A DNA stretch of 41,469 bases from positions 1-41,469 of the forward strand of contig NZ_JABEMA010000006.1 in the NCBI RefSeq assembly GCF_013004605.1, written 5' to 3'. Source of the stretch: Pseudokineococcus marinus. Lineage in GTDB: Bacteria > Actinomycetota > Actinomycetes > Actinomycetales > Quadrisphaeraceae. Of the stretch, positions 29,939 to 38,571 are shown one piece after another; position 1 is the stretch's first letter; each line of letters opens with the position of its first letter. A program made the position numbers and the translations under genes. The notes under the pieces were generated by a model that searched no databases, was not told the DNA's origin, and worked only from the letters and a program-made list of their open reading frames with translations.

Positions 29939-30639
29939 AGCTGCTCCAGCAGCTGGTTCATCTCGTCGATCTCGGCGGTCTGGTCGGCTGCGATGACCTC
30001 GGCCAGGGCAAGCGCCTGCGGGTTGGCTCCCTGGTCCTGCTCGGTGCGCGACATCTCCACCGCGCCTTCGTGGTGGGCGACCATGCCGGTCAGCCACATC
30101 TGGTCGAACCCTGCACCTGACATGCCCTCGAGCTCGTCCATCTGCTCCGAGGACATCATCCCGGTCATCTCGGGGCCGTGGCTCATGCCCCCCATGCCTC
30201 CCATGCCGTCCATGGACATGCCGTCTATGGACATGCCGTCGGGGACCTCCTGCCCCCAGGTGCGCAGCCACGAGCTCATGGCGTCGATCTCCGGGCCCTG
30301 CGCCGCGGTGATGCGCTCGGCCAGGGCCTGGACCTGCGGGCTCTGCGCCCGCCTGTCAGCCATCTGCGCCATCGCCAGTGCGCCGCGGTGGTGGACGATC
30401 ATCTGCTGGGCGAAGGCGACGTCGGCGTCGTTGTGCTCTGCGGCGACCGTCGCCGTGCCCGTGCTGCCAGGACTGCTCGAGCCGGGACTGCTCGGGGTGC
30501 TGGGGCCGGGGGTGCTGGGGCTGGGGGTGTTGCTGGGGCCTGCCGTGACGGTGGAGCCGTCGGTGCTGCAGGCGGCCAGCCCCAGGGACAGGGCGGCTGA
30601 AGCGGCGACGGCAACGGCCAGTCGGTGGGTCTTCTTCAT
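29935..30639 (-). CDS. DUF305 lipoprotein with Met-rich loop
   Basis: 234 residues from the ATG at 30639 (GGAGA upstream). Lipobox LAAC (Cys24), a Ser/Pro/Thr-rich linker to about residue 70, then two DUF305 helical pairs: FAQQMIVHHRGALAMAQMA and WLTGMVAHHEGAVEMSR, each with the H-H motif of this ferritin-like family. Between them is a Met-rich stretch (GMSIDGMSMDGMGGMGGMS, MTGMM), which suggests Cu(I) binding on the outer face. It starts the two-gene unit with the BNR lipoprotein. It is divergent to nothing nearby but sits close to copper ATPase genes, supporting a copper buffer role. Confidence 0.9.
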   Translation of the reverse strand: MKKTHRLAVAVAASAALSLGLAACSTDGSTVTAGPSNTPSPSTPGPSTPSSPGSSSPGSTGTATVAAEHNDADVAFAQQMIVHHRGALAMAQMADRRAQSPQVQALAERITAAQGPEIDAMSSWLRTWGQEVPDGMSIDGMSMDGMGGMGGMSHGPEMTGMMSSEQMDELEGMSGAGFDQMWLTGMVAHHEGAVEMSRTEQDQGANPQALALAEVIAADQTAEIDEMNQLLEQL

Positions 30640-30748
30640 GAGGGGTCTCCTGTAGCCGCTCCGGGTGGGATGCCACGGCGAAGCGGGTGGAACGGGCGGG
30701 GGAAGGGATGCGGCAGCTCGTGGTCCCTGGTCGGGACCGCGCCGGCTC

Positions 30749-31354
30749 CTACACCCGCACCACGCACAAGGAGATCCGTGGGCGCCGCCACGGCACACCG
30801 CGGGCGCCTGTGCCTCCGGGAAGGGTGTGGCTCTGGGCCAGCCACCGCGCCGCGGCGGTCGACCACGGCGTGCGCAGCAGACGCGCCGCTGCGAGGGCGC
30901 CCAGACCCACGCCGGCCCCGACCAGGGCCAGCAGGCACCCGACCGCCATCAGGTGGTCGCCCCCGTGGTCTTCCTCCGCAGACAGGACCTGCGCGGAGGT
31001 CGGGTCGACAGGGACGACATGGGCACCCGGCACCTCGGTGAGGGCGCCCGGCAAGCTCGGGTCCGAGAGACCAGGTCGACGGTCGGCCGCGGCGGCGGCC
31101 GCGTCGTCTGCGCGGGCGGCGAACGGCGGATGGCCCTGGGCTGGCTGACCTGCCGGGTGCTCCGCAGGGCTGTGCGCGGCACGGGGTGCCGCGAGAGAAG
31201 ACGAAGCACCGCTCGAGGGTGCCGCCGCAGCGCTCAGACCGTGCGTGGCCGACAGGCCGTGCATGGCCAGGAGACCGCTCAGCACCAGCAGGAGCAGGCC
31301 CCACGTGGCCCACGCGCCCCTCGTGGTGAGGGCCGGGGCACTACCGCGCTTCAC
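30749..31354 (-). CDS. DUF6153-like membrane protein
   Basis: 201 residues from the GTG at 31354 (GGAGGAG upstream). The frame opens to 31474 but is not needed. N-terminal segment ([26 protein letters not shown]) has the M-H-G-L of DUF6153 proteins. A polar Ala/Pro/His-rich middle with [14 protein letters not shown] follows. A second segment has [22 protein letters not shown]. The last 35 residues are basic. DUF6153 genes often neighbour copper genes in actinobacteria, and the His pairs could bind metal. Divergent from copA by 315 nt. The role is unknown. Confidence 0.7.
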   Translation of the reverse strand: MKRGSAPALTTRGAWATWGLLLLVLSGLLAMHGLSATHGLSAAAAPSSGASSSLAAPRAAHSPAEHPAGQPAQGHPPFAARADDAAAAAADRRPGLSDPSLPGALTEVPGAHVVPVDPTSAQVLSAEEDHGGDHLMAVGCLLALVGAGVGLGALAAARLLRTPWSTAAARWLAQSHTLPGGTGARGVPWRRPRISLCVVRV

Positions 31355-31669
31355 CGCCGTCTCCTCCTGGTCTCGGGTTCCCGGGCTGCCGGCGCCGGCG
31401 CCGGCGCCCGTGGACCAGCACGATGGCACCACACCAGCCGCCAGCCTGCGGCAGGGCCCTGCCCCGGTAACCACCGGGCCAGGGCTGCGCGTGCGTCGGT
31501 CCGCTCCTCAGGTGCTGGCGCAGGTCATCGACGAGGACGGCGGTGTCGTCGCGGACCAGCCGCATCCGCCCCAAGCCCCTCGATGGCCCTTCGACGACGC
31601 GGCACAGGCGCACGCCCGACGACCGAGGAGCCGGGAACAAGCATACCCCCCAGGGGTATTGTGGTGGGC
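31355..31669. other. divergent intergenic region of copA
   Basis: 315 bases. It contains a strong hairpin (31456-31485, arms GCCCTGCCCCGG/CCGGGCCAGGGC, 11 of 12 paired, loop TAACCA), a CsoR-type operator (31643-31659) and the copA promoter. No gene seen. The hairpin lies in the leader of the DUF6153-like gene and could affect its expression. Confidence 0.5.
31643..31662 (+). promoter_or_regulatory. CsoR-type copper operator over the copA -10
   Basis: Perfect arms ATACCCC and GGGGTAT around CCA (31643-31659). TATTGT (31657-31662) is a -10 placed 7 nt before the ATG at 31670, and the operator overlaps it by 3 nt, so a bound CsoR would block initiation. The site agrees with the known CsoR pseudo-palindrome (TACCC...GGGTA). 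No csoR gene is in the window. Confidence 0.8.
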
Positions 31670-33895
31670 ATGTCATCCACCCAGCTGGTTCCTGGCCCGG
31701 GACAGGCGCACGGTCGCCGCCACCGCGGCGCGTCACCTGGTACCGGCGCCGCGGTGCAGCACACCTGCCCGATGCATCCCGAGGTGCGCCAGCAGGGGCC
31801 CGGTTCGTGCCCGATCTGCGGGATGGCACTGGAGCCGGTGACGGTGAGCGCCGACGACGGGCCGAGCCCGGAGCTGGCGGACATGACCCGGCGGTTATGG
31901 GTCGCGGTGGCCCTGACGGTGCCGGTGGTGGTCCTGGAGATGGGCTCGCACCTGGTCCCGGCGGTGCACGACCTCGTGCCGCCGGCGGTGTCGGTGTGGA
32001 TGCAGCTGGCACTGGCGACCCCGGTGGTCCTGTGGGCCGGGTGGCCGTTCTTCGTGCGCGGGTGGGCCTCGGTCCGCAGCCGGAACCTGAACATGTTCAC
32101 CCTCGTCGCCCTCGGGACCGGGGTGGCGTTGGCCTTCAGCGTGGTGGCGGTCCTGACGCCGGGGATCTTCCCGGCGGCCTTCCGCGGTCCGGGCGGGACG
32201 GTCGACGTCTACTTCGAACCGGCCGCGGTCATCACCGCCCTGGTGCTGCTCGGGCAGGTCCTCGAGCTGCGCGCCCGGGAGCAGACCTCCGGGGCGGTGC
32301 GTGCCCTGCTGGACCTGACGCCGCCGACCGCACGGCGGGTCGAGGCCGACGGGTCCGAGCACGACGTCGACCTCGCCGACGTCGCCGTGGGCGACCTCGT
32401 GCGGGTGCGCCCGGGCGAGAAGGTCCCGGTCGACGGGACCGTCGTCCAGGGCCGCGCGAGCGTGGACGAGTCGATGGTCACCGGGGAGTCGATGCCGGTG
32501 ACCAAGTCCGAGGGTGACGCCGTGATCGGAGGGACGTTGGCCGCCGGTGGGGGGCTGCTGGTGCGCGCCGGCGCCGTCGGCGGGGACACCGTCCTGGCCC
32601 GGGTGGTCGACCTCGTCTCGGCGGCGCAGCGCTCCCGCGCCCCGATCCAGGCGACCGTCGACAAGGTCGCCGCGGTGTTCGTGCCCGTCGTCATCGCCGT
32701 GGCCGTGGCCGCCTTCGTGGTGTGGGCGCTGGTCGGCCCTGACCCGGCCCTGGCGCACGCCCTGGTCGCGGCGGTCAGCGTGCTGATCATCGCCTGCCCC
32801 TGCGCGTTGGGGCTGGCGACGCCGATGTCGGTGATGGTCGGCGTCGGCCGCGCCGCCGGCGCCGGGGTGCTGGTCAAGGACGCCCAGGCGATGCAGCAGC
32901 TGCAGCGGGTGGACACCGTCGTCGTCGACAAGACCGGCACCCTCACCCAGGGCCGCCCTCAGCTGACCGGCGTCCAGGTGCACGGCGACGCCGACCCCAC
33001 CCAGGTGCTGGTCTTGGCCGCGGCGCTCGAGCGCTCCTCCGAGCACCCCCTGGCTCACGCCGTCGTGACCGCCGCCGACGCCGGTTCCGGTGGTGGCGTC
33101 GGCGGCGTCGGTGCTGGGCGATCGCTACCGGCGGTCGAGGACTTCACCGCCCCGGCGGGCCGTGGGGTGTCCGGGCTCGTCGAGGGCCACCGCGTCCTGG
33201 TCGGCAGCGCCAGGCACCTGCGAGAGCACGACGTCGACCCGACCCCTGTCCAGGAGCTCGCCGAGGGGGTGCGTGCCGGCGGCGCCACCGCCGTCCTGGT
33301 CGCCGTCGACGGCACGCCCGCCGCTGTGCTGGCCATCGCCGACCCGGTCCGCCAGACCACCGCCGAGGCACTGTCAGTGCTGCGCGCCGAGGGCGTCGAG
33401 GTCGTGATGCTCACCGGCGACGCCGAGGCCACCGCCGCCGCGGTCGCCGGTCAGGTCGGCATCGACCGCTTCGAGGCCGAGGTCACTCCCGAGCGCAAGC
33501 ACGAGGTCGTCCGCGAGCTCCGCGAGCAGGGGCACGTGGTGGCGATGGTCGGTGACGGCGTCAACGACGCCCCCGCCCTGGCCGCGGCCGATGTCGGCGT
33601 GGCGGTGGGCACCGGCACCGACGTCGCCCTGGAGAGCGCCGGCATCACCCTGCTGCAGGCCGACCTGACCGCACTGGTCCGCGCCCGCCGGCTGTCGCGG
33701 GCGACCATGGGCAACATCCGTCAGAACCTGGTCTTCGCGTTCGTCTACAACGGCGCCGGCATCCCGATCGCCGCCGGCGTCCTGTACCCCGCGACCGGGC
33801 TGCTGCTGTCCCCCGTCATCGCCGCCGCCGCGATGGCCCTGTCCTCGGTCAGCGTCATCACCAACGCACTGCGACTGCGCACCACCCGCGCCTAA
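31670..33895 (+). CDS. copA: copper-exporting P1B-type ATPase (CopA-like)
   Basis: 741 residues from the ATG at 31670. The open frame goes far upstream, but that is a shadow of the minus-strand genes. N-terminal HMBD-type metal-binding domain (31-56): HTCPMHPEV and [12 protein letters not shown]. No HMA domain was seen. Actuator VTGESMP. Transport site CPC at 376-378. Phosphorylation DKTGT (Asp420). SSEHPLAHA (HP motif), [10 protein letters not shown]. The last membrane segments carry [14 protein letters not shown] and [11 protein letters not shown], the P1B-1 signature for Cu(I). It pumps Cu(I) out of the cytoplasm, and CsoR-type control is predicted. Convergent with the transfer operon. Confidence 0.95.
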   Translation: MSSTQLVPGPGQAHGRRHRGASPGTGAAVQHTCPMHPEVRQQGPGSCPICGMALEPVTVSADDGPSPELADMTRRLWVAVALTVPVVVLEMGSHLVPAVHDLVPPAVSVWMQLALATPVVLWAGWPFFVRGWASVRSRNLNMFTLVALGTGVALAFSVVAVLTPGIFPAAFRGPGGTVDVYFEPAAVITALVLLGQVLELRAREQTSGAVRALLDLTPPTARRVEADGSEHDVDLADVAVGDLVRVRPGEKVPVDGTVVQGRASVDESMVTGESMPVTKSEGDAVIGGTLAAGGGLLVRAGAVGGDTVLARVVDLVSAAQRSRAPIQATVDKVAAVFVPVVIAVAVAAFVVWALVGPDPALAHALVAAVSVLIIACPCALGLATPMSVMVGVGRAAGAGVLVKDAQAMQQLQRVDTVVVDKTGTLTQGRPQLTGVQVHGDADPTQVLVLAAALERSSEHPLAHAVVTAADAGSGGGVGGVGAGRSLPAVEDFTAPAGRGVSGLVEGHRVLVGSARHLREHDVDPTPVQELAEGVRAGGATAVLVAVDGTPAAVLAIADPVRQTTAEALSVLRAEGVEVVMLTGDAEATAAAVAGQVGIDRFEAEVTPERKHEVVRELREQGHVVAMVGDGVNDAPALAAADVGVAVGTGTDVALESAGITLLQADLTALVRARRLSRATMGNIRQNLVFAFVYNGAGIPIAAGVLYPATGLLLSPVIAAAAMALSSVSVITNALRLRTTRA

Positions 33896-34226
33896 CCAGA
33901 ACCTGCCTCCGTCGTCAAACACCCCAACAGCCCGGGTCGCCACCCCAAGGATCAGGCGTGCTGCACGAGCAGACGACAACTGAGTCGGGACACACAAGTC
34001 GCGTCCCAGTTGTCGACCCTCAACCGGCGACGGTGCAGGTCAGGACCGCGCTGAGGCAGCGCCTCGCGGCTCGTGTCCCAGCAGACCCGCCCGGAGAGCC
34101 GTCCCGGTCAACGGGCGTCAGGTGAAGTAGCGAAAGGCCGACGACGACGGCCTCGCTCGGTCGGCCCGACGTTCGTGACGAGATGATGAGACGTCGGTGC
34201 TCTCGCTGCCGCCGCGCCATGCGGAG
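33896..34226. other. convergent intergenic region after copA
   Basis: 331 bases between the copA stop and the end of the transfer operon. It holds a hairpin (33974-34015) and a partial copy of the 14265 repeat (34075-34095, GTCCCAGCA...CCCGCC). Nothing else was seen. Confidence 0.45.
33974..34015. terminator. hairpin between copA and transfer operon
   Basis: Arms CGACAACTG and CAGTTGTCG are perfect, with GGGAC/GTCCC inside them. It can serve as a two-way terminator for the convergent transcripts. Confidence 0.55.
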
Positions 34227-34871
34227 CTAACGCAGCTCGCCGGTGGAGCGGTTGACGTCGCCCTCGTTGAGGTCGTCGTCGGACGTGGAGGACACGCGCT
34301 CGAGTGCAGCGGAGAGCAGGTCCGCGTCGGTCGGCCGCGGGGCGCGAGGCGGCTTGTGGCGGTCTTCGCAGGCGCCGAGCTGGTAGTCCTCGTGCAGCCG
34401 CGCGAGGCACGGACGGAGCAGGTCGCCGTGCCAGGACGTCATCGCGTCGCCCGGCTCGTCGCTGGCTTCGACCGTGGCCGCCGACACCCAGGCGGCCCGC
34501 AGGGCCGCGAGCTCGAGCACGACGCCGCTGTGAGCAGGCCAACACGGGAACACGCTCTTGGACGGTCGCAGGTCGTAGGTCGCGTTGAGCCAGTCGACCC
34601 AGGCCGCGAGCTCGCGCCAGTCCTCGGTGCTGGCCCGAGCGACCCACGACCGCGCGGGGGCGGCGTCCTCGGCGTTCGGCTTGCCCTCGTCCTCAGCCTG
34701 CCCGGCTCCCGTGCCAGCGGGACGACGACGCGCGAGGTCGACGAGGGCAGCACCCAGGTCCTCGACGACGTCCTCGAGCTCCGAGACGCGCCCTTCGATG
34801 GTCTGCGGCGGCAGGTCCTCGACGTCCTCGGGCACGTCGCCCGCGCCGTCCTCGGGCGTGCCGGCGCTCAC
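34227..34871 (-). CDS. acidic protein downstream of the coupling protein, unknown function
   Basis: 214 residues from the GTG at 34871, overlapping the coupling protein stop. Acidic N-terminus with PEDGAGDVPEDVEDLPPQTIEGRVSELEDVVEDL (helical, possibly coiled), then RSWVARASTEDWRELAAWVDWLNATYDLRPSKSVFPCWPAH, and a C-terminal WHGDLLRPCLARLHEDYQLGACEDRHK with scattered Cys. Trp-rich core resembles an uncharacterised protein usually encoded after TraD-like genes in actinobacterial conjugative elements. It is the last gene of the operon. No function is claimed. Confidence 0.7.
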   Translation of the reverse strand: MSAGTPEDGAGDVPEDVEDLPPQTIEGRVSELEDVVEDLGAALVDLARRRPAGTGAGQAEDEGKPNAEDAAPARSWVARASTEDWRELAAWVDWLNATYDLRPSKSVFPCWPAHSGVVLELAALRAAWVSAATVEASDEPGDAMTSWHGDLLRPCLARLHEDYQLGACEDRHKPPRAPRPTDADLLSAALERVSSTSDDDLNEGDVNRSTGELR

Positions 34872-36685
34872 GAGCGCGCCGCCGCGCTGCCCGCGAGGCG
34901 ACGCTTTTCGACGGCGTCCCGGTCGGCGGACAGGGTCTTGGCGTCGGACCGCTCGAACCAGGGCGTCATCCGCAACAGGACCGCGCCGCGGTTGCGGTAG
35001 ATCAGCAGGGCGTGGCCGTCGGGGATCTGGCGGGCCTCGTCGGCGCGCAGGACCTTCCGGTCCGCCAGCTGCTCGGAGGAGGACGTCATCCGGCCGGTGG
35101 TCTGGTCGTATGAGATGGTCGCGCGGGTCAGCTCGACGTCCCCGACGAGGGCGGAGTAGCGGTTGAGGGCGTCGGTGTCGGTGAGCCCACCGAGCAGCAG
35201 CTCGGCGGGCATGTTGTCCATCAGCGCGTTCGCGCCGTCTCGCCCCCACCGCCGGCGGGCCTGGGCGAGGGACTGGAGCGCGAGGACGAGCTGCATCCCG
35301 AAGCCGCGGGCGTCGGTGCCCAGGTCGGGCAGCTTGGGCAGCGGGGCGACGTTGGCGATCTCGTCTCCCACCAGGCGCAGCGGCGGGTCCAGACGCCCGC
35401 CGGGCAGGCGGGCGGCAGCAGCCTTAGCCGCGTCGACGACCTCCTGCAGGAGCATCGCGCACAGCGGCGCCACGTTCGTCGAGGCGTTGGCGTCCGCGAC
35501 CAGGAACAGGGTGTCGGTGGAGGCGACGAAGGCGGCCGGGTCGAAGGTCGGGACGTCCTCGCGGGGGGTGACCCACCGGGTCACCCGGCGCATGGCCATC
35601 GGCTCGACGGCCTGCTGGAGGGTCTGGCGGGAGGAGGCCACGGTCTCGTCGGCGCCGGTGGCCACCGAGCGCAGCAGCCCGGCCCACATCGTCTCGGCCC
35701 GCTCGTCGGTCGAGGTGCGGATGATGGCCTGGGCCTCCTCGGCGCCGTCGTCGAGGTGGATGGCCCACTCGATGACGTCGGAAACCGGGCGGCCGTCGAG
35801 GTCGGCGGCGTGCAGGAGCCGCGTCAGCGCGGAGCTGGCGTTGGCGCGGAAGAAGCCAGCGTTCGTGGAGGACTTGTCGTCGGCGGACAGGCCTGCGGCG
35901 AAGGCCAGGCCGCGGGAGATGGCGGTCTGGGCGTCGGCGCAGCCGGCCACGGGGTTCCAGACCATCGGCTCGGGCCAGCCGAGCCGGTCCAGGGGGTCGA
36001 AGACCCACACCCGTCCCTTGGCGCCGCGCCGGGTGGCCACGACGTCGAGGATGTCGGCGCGGGTGCAGGTCACCACCAGGGCGCCGGGGGCGTCCAGGGC
36101 CGCGGGGATCATCACGTCCCGGGACTTGCCGGCGCCGGTCGGGGCGACGACGCCGACGTGGTCCTCGAGCGCCAGGACGACCGGCTGACCGCCGGTCGTG
36201 GCACCCATCGGCAGACCGACCTCGGACACGGGGGCCTTCTTGCGCTGGGCGTCGGTCATCCCGGGCCGGGTCTGCGCGGCGCCGGCGCGGGCGCGGGCCT
36301 CGCCCAGGCCCTCGCGCACGGCGGCGTCGCCGGCGAAGCCCTTGGTGCGGCGGTGCTTGGCGCGCCACGCGGCCCAGGTGAAGGCCCACAGCACGAAGAG
36401 GCCGAAGGCCGCGACGGCCAGGGCGCCGAAGACGGCCAGCGTCGTGGTGGTGGAGGCGGCCCCGGGCACGTCGAGGGGGTGGCCGGACAGCAGCGCCCGC
36501 AGCGTCACGGCGACGTCGGGCGTGGCCACGCCCGAGGCCGTCCAGGCCACCGCCAGGTGCCAGCCGCCGGCGACGGCGGCCACGAGCAGCGCGAGGGTGA
36601 GGTTGGCCCGGGCCCGCCAGGACAGGACCGAGGTGGTCTGGTCGGTGCGGCCGAGCTGGCTGCCGAGCTGGCGGGGGGCGCTCAC
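34868..36685 (-). CDS. type IV coupling protein (VirD4/TraD-like)
   Basis: 605 residues from the GTG at 36685. Two membrane segments at the N-terminus (about 28-48 and 82-106), then a RecA-like ATPase: Walker A APTGAGKS (181-188, Lys187), ALVVTCTRADILD and Walker B LRLVGDEIANVAPLPKLPDLGTDARG, followed by LVLALQSLAQARRRWG (motif 3 Q). This is the pattern of TraG/VirD4 coupling proteins. It links the relaxase-DNA complex to the secretion channel. It overlaps the VirB4-like gene upstream and the acidic gene downstream. It lacks a long C-terminal extension. Confidence 0.93.
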   Translation of the reverse strand: MSAPRQLGSQLGRTDQTTSVLSWRARANLTLALLVAAVAGGWHLAVAWTASGVATPDVAVTLRALLSGHPLDVPGAASTTTTLAVFGALAVAAFGLFVLWAFTWAAWRAKHRRTKGFAGDAAVREGLGEARARAGAAQTRPGMTDAQRKKAPVSEVGLPMGATTGGQPVVLALEDHVGVVAPTGAGKSRDVMIPAALDAPGALVVTCTRADILDVVATRRGAKGRVWVFDPLDRLGWPEPMVWNPVAGCADAQTAISRGLAFAAGLSADDKSSTNAGFFRANASSALTRLLHAADLDGRPVSDVIEWAIHLDDGAEEAQAIIRTSTDERAETMWAGLLRSVATGADETVASSRQTLQQAVEPMAMRRVTRWVTPREDVPTFDPAAFVASTDTLFLVADANASTNVAPLCAMLLQEVVDAAKAAAARLPGGRLDPPLRLVGDEIANVAPLPKLPDLGTDARGFGMQLVLALQSLAQARRRWGRDGANALMDNMPAELLLGGLTDTDALNRYSALVGDVELTRATISYDQTTGRMTSSSEQLADRKVLRADEARQIPDGHALLIYRNRGAVLLRMTPWFERSDAKTLSADRDAVEKRRLAGSAAARS

Positions 36686-38571
36686 AGCCCGCGCCCGCGG
36701 CCGTCGAGCATCATCGCGGAGTCGGTGTTGGTGATGACGCGCTCCATCGTCGAGCGGACGTGCTCGACGTGGATCTCGCGGCGGGAGCCGATCTTGAGCA
36801 GGTGGTGGCCGGTGTTCAGGTTCGCCAGCACCCCGGCCGAGGACGGGTCCAGGCCGTAGGTGCGGATGACTGCCTGGACGTCGTCGTCGCGCTCCTGCTT
36901 GAACAGGTGGGCGGTGCCGGCCTCCTTGAGCATGGCGATGGCCGGGTCGTCGACGGGGATGTCCGCGACGTGGTGCAGCGCGGCGATGTTCGACAGCCCC
37001 AGGCCGCGGGCGAGCTTGGAGTTGCGCCGGAACACCCGTCCGCCGGGCCCGCCGACGAGGTCCCATCCCTCCTCGGCCACGAAGTTGGTGCGAAGGCCCC
37101 GCTGCTGGCGCAGCGTGCCCAGCAGCCAGACGTTCGCCACGGCCATGACCATCGAGACGGCCGGGCCCTCGTCGGGCAGCTGGGAGACGTCGAAGACCGT
37201 GAGCCGGTCGGCCAGGCGCACCTCCGGGCTGGTCTCGCCGTCGAAGAGCCCGGCGAGCTCGTCGGACAGCAGCGCGGAGAGCATGTGCCGGACCGCGACG
37301 CCGCCCTGGTGCAGCTTCTCCTTGGTGGCCGGTGAGTGGTCGGCGAACTCTGGGTGCAGACGCCCGAGCTGGGCCAGCAGGTGCTCCAGGCGGGGGGTGA
37401 TGCCGTCGGCCTCGGCCTGGCGCAGCGTGGCGCGGTGCGCCGCGCGCAGCGCGGGCCGCTCCCACTTGGTCAGGCCCTCGCCGTCGTTGGCCAGCTCGGT
37501 CACCGCCCGCAGGAGCCGGTACTGGCCGGCGATACCGGCCGAGGCCAGGACGACCGGGTCGAGGATGTTGATGGTGGTGCCGCCGCCGCCGAGGACCATC
37601 CGGAAGGGCTCGTTGCCGAACTGGCGGGCGACCTCGGCGTACTCGCCCTCGCCGTTCTGGTCCTTGCGGTCCATCACGACCACGCGCCGGCCTCGCAGGA
37701 TCAGCGGGCGCAGCACGTAGACGGTCTTGAGCAGCGAGGACTTGCCGTTGCCGATGCCGCCGAGGACAACCACGGCCGGGGAGTCCACGACGCCCTGCTC
37801 GTAGGCGGTGAAGGGGTCGTGGGCGACCATCGTGTTCGACAGCCGGTCGCGCCCGACGACGATGCCGTGGGCGTCGGTCGGCGCCGCCACCAGCGTCGTG
37901 TTGAGGACCTCCGCCTGACGGGTCGAGGTCAGCGCGGGCGCGGCCACGGGCGCGTACCAGCCCCGCCGGGCCCGGCGCCCGTTCTTGCGCGCGACGTAGC
38001 CCTTGGGCTCGGGGAGCACCATCACGCCGTCGTCGGCCGCGGGCGCGGGGGTGCTCGGCGCGTCCTCCTGCTCGCCCCGCTTGCCGCGACGTCGACGACG
38101 GCGCGTGTCGGAGGAGTCGGCCGGGGACGCCGGCGCCCCGGCCCGGCCCGCGCTGGAGTCGGCGCCGGGGGTCGTCGAGGGGGCCGGCGTGCCCTCGACC
38201 GCGGCGTACCACTGCTCGCGCTTGGCCAGCGCCCGCCGCTGGCGGCGGCTGAGCCCGCCTGCGTCGGTGCCCTCGACCGGCTCCTGGGTCGGGATGGGCG
38301 CCGTCGCGGTGCTCGAGCTCGTGGCGGCGGGGTCGTCGTCGAGGGCTGGCCCGCCGGCCTGCGCCAGAGCACCCGTGACCGAGGCGGCTACGGCCGGGGC
38401 CGTCGGCGCGGGGATCTGCTCACGGGCGCCGCGCCCGCGACGAGCGCGACGCGGCGCCTTGGGCGCCTGCGCCGGCGCGGGGTAGCTGGCGGCGTCGAGG
38501 GCCATCGGCCCCGCGTCGGCCAGGTCCGCCTTCGCGCCGTGCTTGGACCGCCTGGGGCTGCGGGGGGCCAT
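36682..38571 (-). CDS. VirB4/TraC-like conjugative ATPase
   Basis: 629 residues from the ATG at 38571. The first 180 residues are disordered and charged (RRARRGRGAREQ, RRRRRRGKRGEQ). The ATPase core from about 220 has GIVVGRDRLSNTMVAHDPF, Walker A GGIGNGKSS (271-279, Lys277), VVVMDRKDQNGEGEYAEVA, LTVFDVSQLPDEGPAVSM, Walker B LRTNFVAEEGWDLV and IAALHHVADI. This fits VirB4-family motors of Gram-positive T4SS. The ATG overlaps the SCO6880-like stop (TGATG). It powers assembly or substrate movement in the channel. The disordered arm could contact the membrane partners. Confidence 0.88.
   Translation of the reverse strand: MAPRSPRRSKHGAKADLADAGPMALDAASYPAPAQAPKAPRRARRGRGAREQIPAPTAPAVAASVTGALAQAGGPALDDDPAATSSSTATAPIPTQEPVEGTDAGGLSRRQRRALAKREQWYAAVEGTPAPSTTPGADSSAGRAGAPASPADSSDTRRRRRRGKRGEQEDAPSTPAPAADDGVMVLPEPKGYVARKNGRRARRGWYAPVAAPALTSTRQAEVLNTTLVAAPTDAHGIVVGRDRLSNTMVAHDPFTAYEQGVVDSPAVVVLGGIGNGKSSLLKTVYVLRPLILRGRRVVVMDRKDQNGEGEYAEVARQFGNEPFRMVLGGGGTTINILDPVVLASAGIAGQYRLLRAVTELANDGEGLTKWERPALRAAHRATLRQAEADGITPRLEHLLAQLGRLHPEFADHSPATKEKLHQGGVAVRHMLSALLSDELAGLFDGETSPEVRLADRLTVFDVSQLPDEGPAVSMVMAVANVWLLGTLRQQRGLRTNFVAEEGWDLVGGPGGRVFRRNSKLARGLGLSNIAALHHVADIPVDDPAIAMLKEAGTAHLFKQERDDDVQAVIRTYGLDPSSAGVLANLNTGHHLLKIGSRREIHVEHVRSTMERVITNTDSAMMLDGRGRGL

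Noticed and set aside
30665-31669. Long N-terminal extension of CopA to 1076 residues
   Set aside because: It would run through the DUF6153-like gene on the other strand and through the operator. The ATG at 31670 gives a normal P1B ATPase.
36685-38212. Fusion of the coupling protein with an upstream 500-residue extension
   Set aside because: The extension is antisense-like (Arg/Pro/Gly-rich) out-of-frame reading of the VirB4-like gene. The GTG at 36685 overlaps that gene's stop, as elsewhere in the operon.
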